DNA of 12,526 nt, from assembly GCA_027403435.1 (NCBI GenBank), contig DAHZDR010000139.1, positions 1 through 12,526 on the forward strand, written 5' to 3'. Position numbers and translations under genes: made by a program. A model generated the notes under the pieces. The model had not been told where the DNA came from. It saw nothing but the letters and a program-made list of their open reading frames with translations, and did no database searches. This document shows positions 10,839-12,526 of this stretch, piece by piece. Each line of letters opens with the position of its first letter. Position 1 is the stretch's first letter. This DNA is from Deltaproteobacteria bacterium. GTDB taxonomy: Bacteria > Desulfobacterota > Binatia > Binatales > Binataceae.

Positions 10839-12526
10839 CTAATCTCCGATTAGCCGGCGGCGGACGAATACGTCGCCGAGCAGCAGGAGCATCGCCAGCG
10901 GCAACAGCATCGGCGTGATCGAGCGGTAACTGACGACGGTCGCGCCGGCGCGACGCGCCAATTTTGCGACCGGCGCGTCGAAGGCGCCGCCGGTATCAGT
11001 GGCGATTGCGCGCAATAATCCGAGGTTAGCCGGTCGAAGCCGCAATTCCGCCGTGTCCGAAGGTTCCGAACCCGCCACCGCGATTGGCCGTTCCAGCAAA
11101 ACCTCTTCGGTATCGCCGGCTTTCAGCATCAGGGTGACGAGATATTTGCCGCGCGGCAACGGCGCCGCCGCGCCGCGATAGCGCGCCGCGCCCACCTGCG
11201 TCATGGCGATATCGGTCGCCCGCCCCGCGCCGGTGATCCGCGCATACAGGCTCGGGACCGGCGCGTCCCCGGCGGCGTCGGCTTCGATCGTCAATCCGCC
11301 GTCGGCGGCCGGCCGCACCCGCAGCGTGAACCGGCCGGAATCGCCCGGCCGCGCCACCCAATCCACCAGTTGCGACCAGAATTCCGCATAGCGGTCCCAG
11401 CGAATCCACGCCAGCGACCCGATCGAATCCGGGTCCGCGACGAACACGGCGCTGCGGCCAAGCTGATATTGCCACGTCACCAGCAGCGGCGTGGTCTTGG
11501 CCGGGCTCCGGATCAGCAGTGGCACTTCCGCCCCTTCCTTGGTCTCGGTGGCCGCGAAAAACTCCATCGTCGGCACTTCCGCCGGCGCGATTCCGTTGAG
11601 AATCGCGCTCGGCGCCGCCATCTCGACCGTGGTGCGCTCGCGATGCTTGAAGTTCTGCGCCTCGTGCGTCAGATGGACCAGCAATTGCGGCAGCTTGGTG
11701 ATATCCCCGACGCGGTAGAAGATGCCGCCCGTGGCGTGGGCGAAATCCTGCAACAGGCGGAGATTTTCCAGGTCCGGGCCGATCCGGATGGTCGAGACCG
11801 GAATGCCCTCCTTCGCGTAATCGGCCAGCAGTTGATCATGGTCGTGATACTGGCGGTTGGTGTCGCCGTCGGTGAGCAGAATCACCTCGCGCACCGGCAG
11901 TCCGGTGGCGAGAATTTCGCGCTCGGCGATCTCCAGCGCCGCCTTGAAGTCGGTGCCGCCGCCCGGCTCCAGCCGTTCCACGCGGCCGACCAGCTCCGCC
12001 CGGTCCTCGCCCAGCGGCTTCAGATGGCCGAGCACGTAAGGCTCGGAATCGAACGCGATTACGCCGGCGTAATCGGTGTCGTCGAGCTGGTTGAGCAGGG
12101 CCACGGCGGCCTCTTTGGCGTAGCGGATTCGCTCGCCGTCGCGCACGGCCGGAAAGCGCGAGTTGTAACTCATTGAATTGGATCGATCGATCAGCAGATA
12201 GACGGCGATCGGCTCGCGCGTCGGCGGCGGCGGCTGCGGCGCGAATTTGATCGGCAGGGTTTTTTCGAGCGGCGTGTCATGGAAGCGGGAATCGCGCAGC
12301 GAATCGCCGGTGACGATTAGTCCGCCGCCGTAGTCGGCGACGTAGCGGTTCAGCGCCGTTTCCACCGCGGGCGACAGCGCGTCCGCCGGCACGTTGGCGA
12401 TAATCACCGCCTGATCGGCAAGATAGGCGCGCGGGTCGGTCGGCAATCCGCGCGGGGCCGCGATGGCGACGGCGTAATGGCGCAGCTTGAGCGCGTCAAG
12501 CAGGCTCTCCGGCGGCGTATTCGCGA
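10839..12526 (-). CDS. vWA-domain membrane protein with N-terminal amidotransferase-like region, 5' end outside window
   Basis: At least 561 residues, open to the right window edge; the TTG at 12446 is not the start, because the frame continues in-family upstream (ANTPPESLLDALKLRHYAVA). The first ~85 residues look like the glutamine-amidotransferase-like flavodoxin fold common in these proteins (AVIIANVPADALS, then YVADYGGGLIVTG). A Pro-rich link precedes the vWA domain, which has a complete metal-ion site: DRSNS at about residues 113-117, Thr in GGGTDF, and LLTDGD. A beta-rich C-terminal half follows, with LVTWQYQLGRSAVFVADPDS, as in related proteins. A single hydrophobic segment, TPMLLPLAMLLLLGDVFV, sits near the C-terminus before the basic RRRLIGD end. 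Relatives are large inner-membrane proteins encoded near MoxR ATPases and DUF58 proteins, with roles that are poorly known. Those partners would lie outside this window. Confidence 0.88.
   Translation of the reverse strand, partial: ANTPPESLLDALKLRHYAVAIAAPRGLPTDPRAYLADQAVIIANVPADALSPAVETALNRYVADYGGGLIVTGDSLRDSRFHDTPLEKTLPIKFAPQPPPPTREPIAVYLLIDRSNSMSYNSRFPAVRDGERIRYAKEAAVALLNQLDDTDYAGVIAFDSEPYVLGHLKPLGEDRAELVGRVERLEPGGGTDFKAALEIAEREILATGLPVREVILLTDGDTNRQYHDHDQLLADYAKEGIPVSTIRIGPDLENLRLLQDFAHATGGIFYRVGDITKLPQLLVHLTHEAQNFKHRERTTVEMAAPSAILNGIAPAEVPTMEFFAATETKEGAEVPLLIRSPAKTTPLLVTWQYQLGRSAVFVADPDSIGSLAWIRWDRYAEFWSQLVDWVARPGDSGRFTLRVRPAADGGLTIEADAAGDAPVPSLYARITGAGRATDIAMTQVGAARYRGAAAPLPRGKYLVTLMLKAGDTEEVLLERPIAVAGSEPSDTAELRLRPANLGLLRAIATDTGGAFDAPVAKLARRAGATVVSYRSITPMLLPLAMLLLLGDVFVRRRLIGD

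Noticed and set aside
11370..12176. A 268-codon open frame antisense to the vWA gene
   Set aside because: The opposite strand has an intact vWA protein with its metal site; this frame has no recognisable motif.

Overview
This window is GC-rich bacterial DNA with dense genes, GTG or TTG starts beside ATG, and many GC-rich palindromes between genes. The gene content suggests a free-living Gram-negative bacterium: a large thiamine-diphosphate phosphoketolase, a soluble transhydrogenase, several short-chain dehydrogenases (SDRs), a bactofilin and a membrane-bound von Willebrand A (vWA) protein. A deep-branching lineage such as Binatota/Desulfobacterota-like bacteria would fit, but this is a weak guess without a marker gene. 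No tRNA, rRNA, CRISPR array, transposase or phage gene was recognised.

Layout. (1) 1-3699, minus strand: soluble pyridine nucleotide transhydrogenase (sthA), then a 327-bp gap with palindromes, then phosphoketolase (xfp). The xfp gene is cut by the left edge of the window, so about 655 N-terminal residues are seen. Both act on central carbon and redox balance. (2) 3700-4115: 416 bp with no convincing gene. It holds a candidate promoter and a perfect 8-bp inverted repeat in front of sthA. (3) 4116-5490, minus strand: a likely operon of a DsbA/FrnE-like thiol oxidoreductase, a TusA-like sulfur carrier with a CPLN motif, and a pyridoxamine-phosphate-oxidase-like flavoprotein. A good sigma70-type promoter lies directly upstream. 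(4) 5657-7278, plus strand: two adjacent SDR genes. The first has the full catalytic set; the second has lost the catalytic Ser and Lys and probably acts as a partner subunit. (5) 7311-7410: an array of 20-bp tandem repeats between convergent genes. (6) 7409-8188, minus strand: a FabL-like SDR that lacks the expected tyrosines. (7) 8364-8771, minus strand: a small secreted protein or lipoprotein. It is divergent from a bactofilin (8942-9289), which ends 3 bp from the end of a convergent unknown beta-rich protein (9293-9895). (8) 9896-10471: an AT-richer island, unlike its surroundings. It holds a possible 51-residue small protein and a strong 12-bp hairpin, and leads into an excisionase-type helix-turn-helix (HTH) protein (10472-10678) followed by a terminator-like hairpin. 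(9) 10839-12526, minus strand: a vWA protein with an intact metal site, cut at its N-terminus by the right edge.

The most promising unusual points are the SDR pair with one apparent pseudoenzyme, the FabL-like SDR with His in place of the catalytic Tyr, and the structured AT-rich region around the small ORF and the HTH gene. None amounts to a proven new system from sequence alone.
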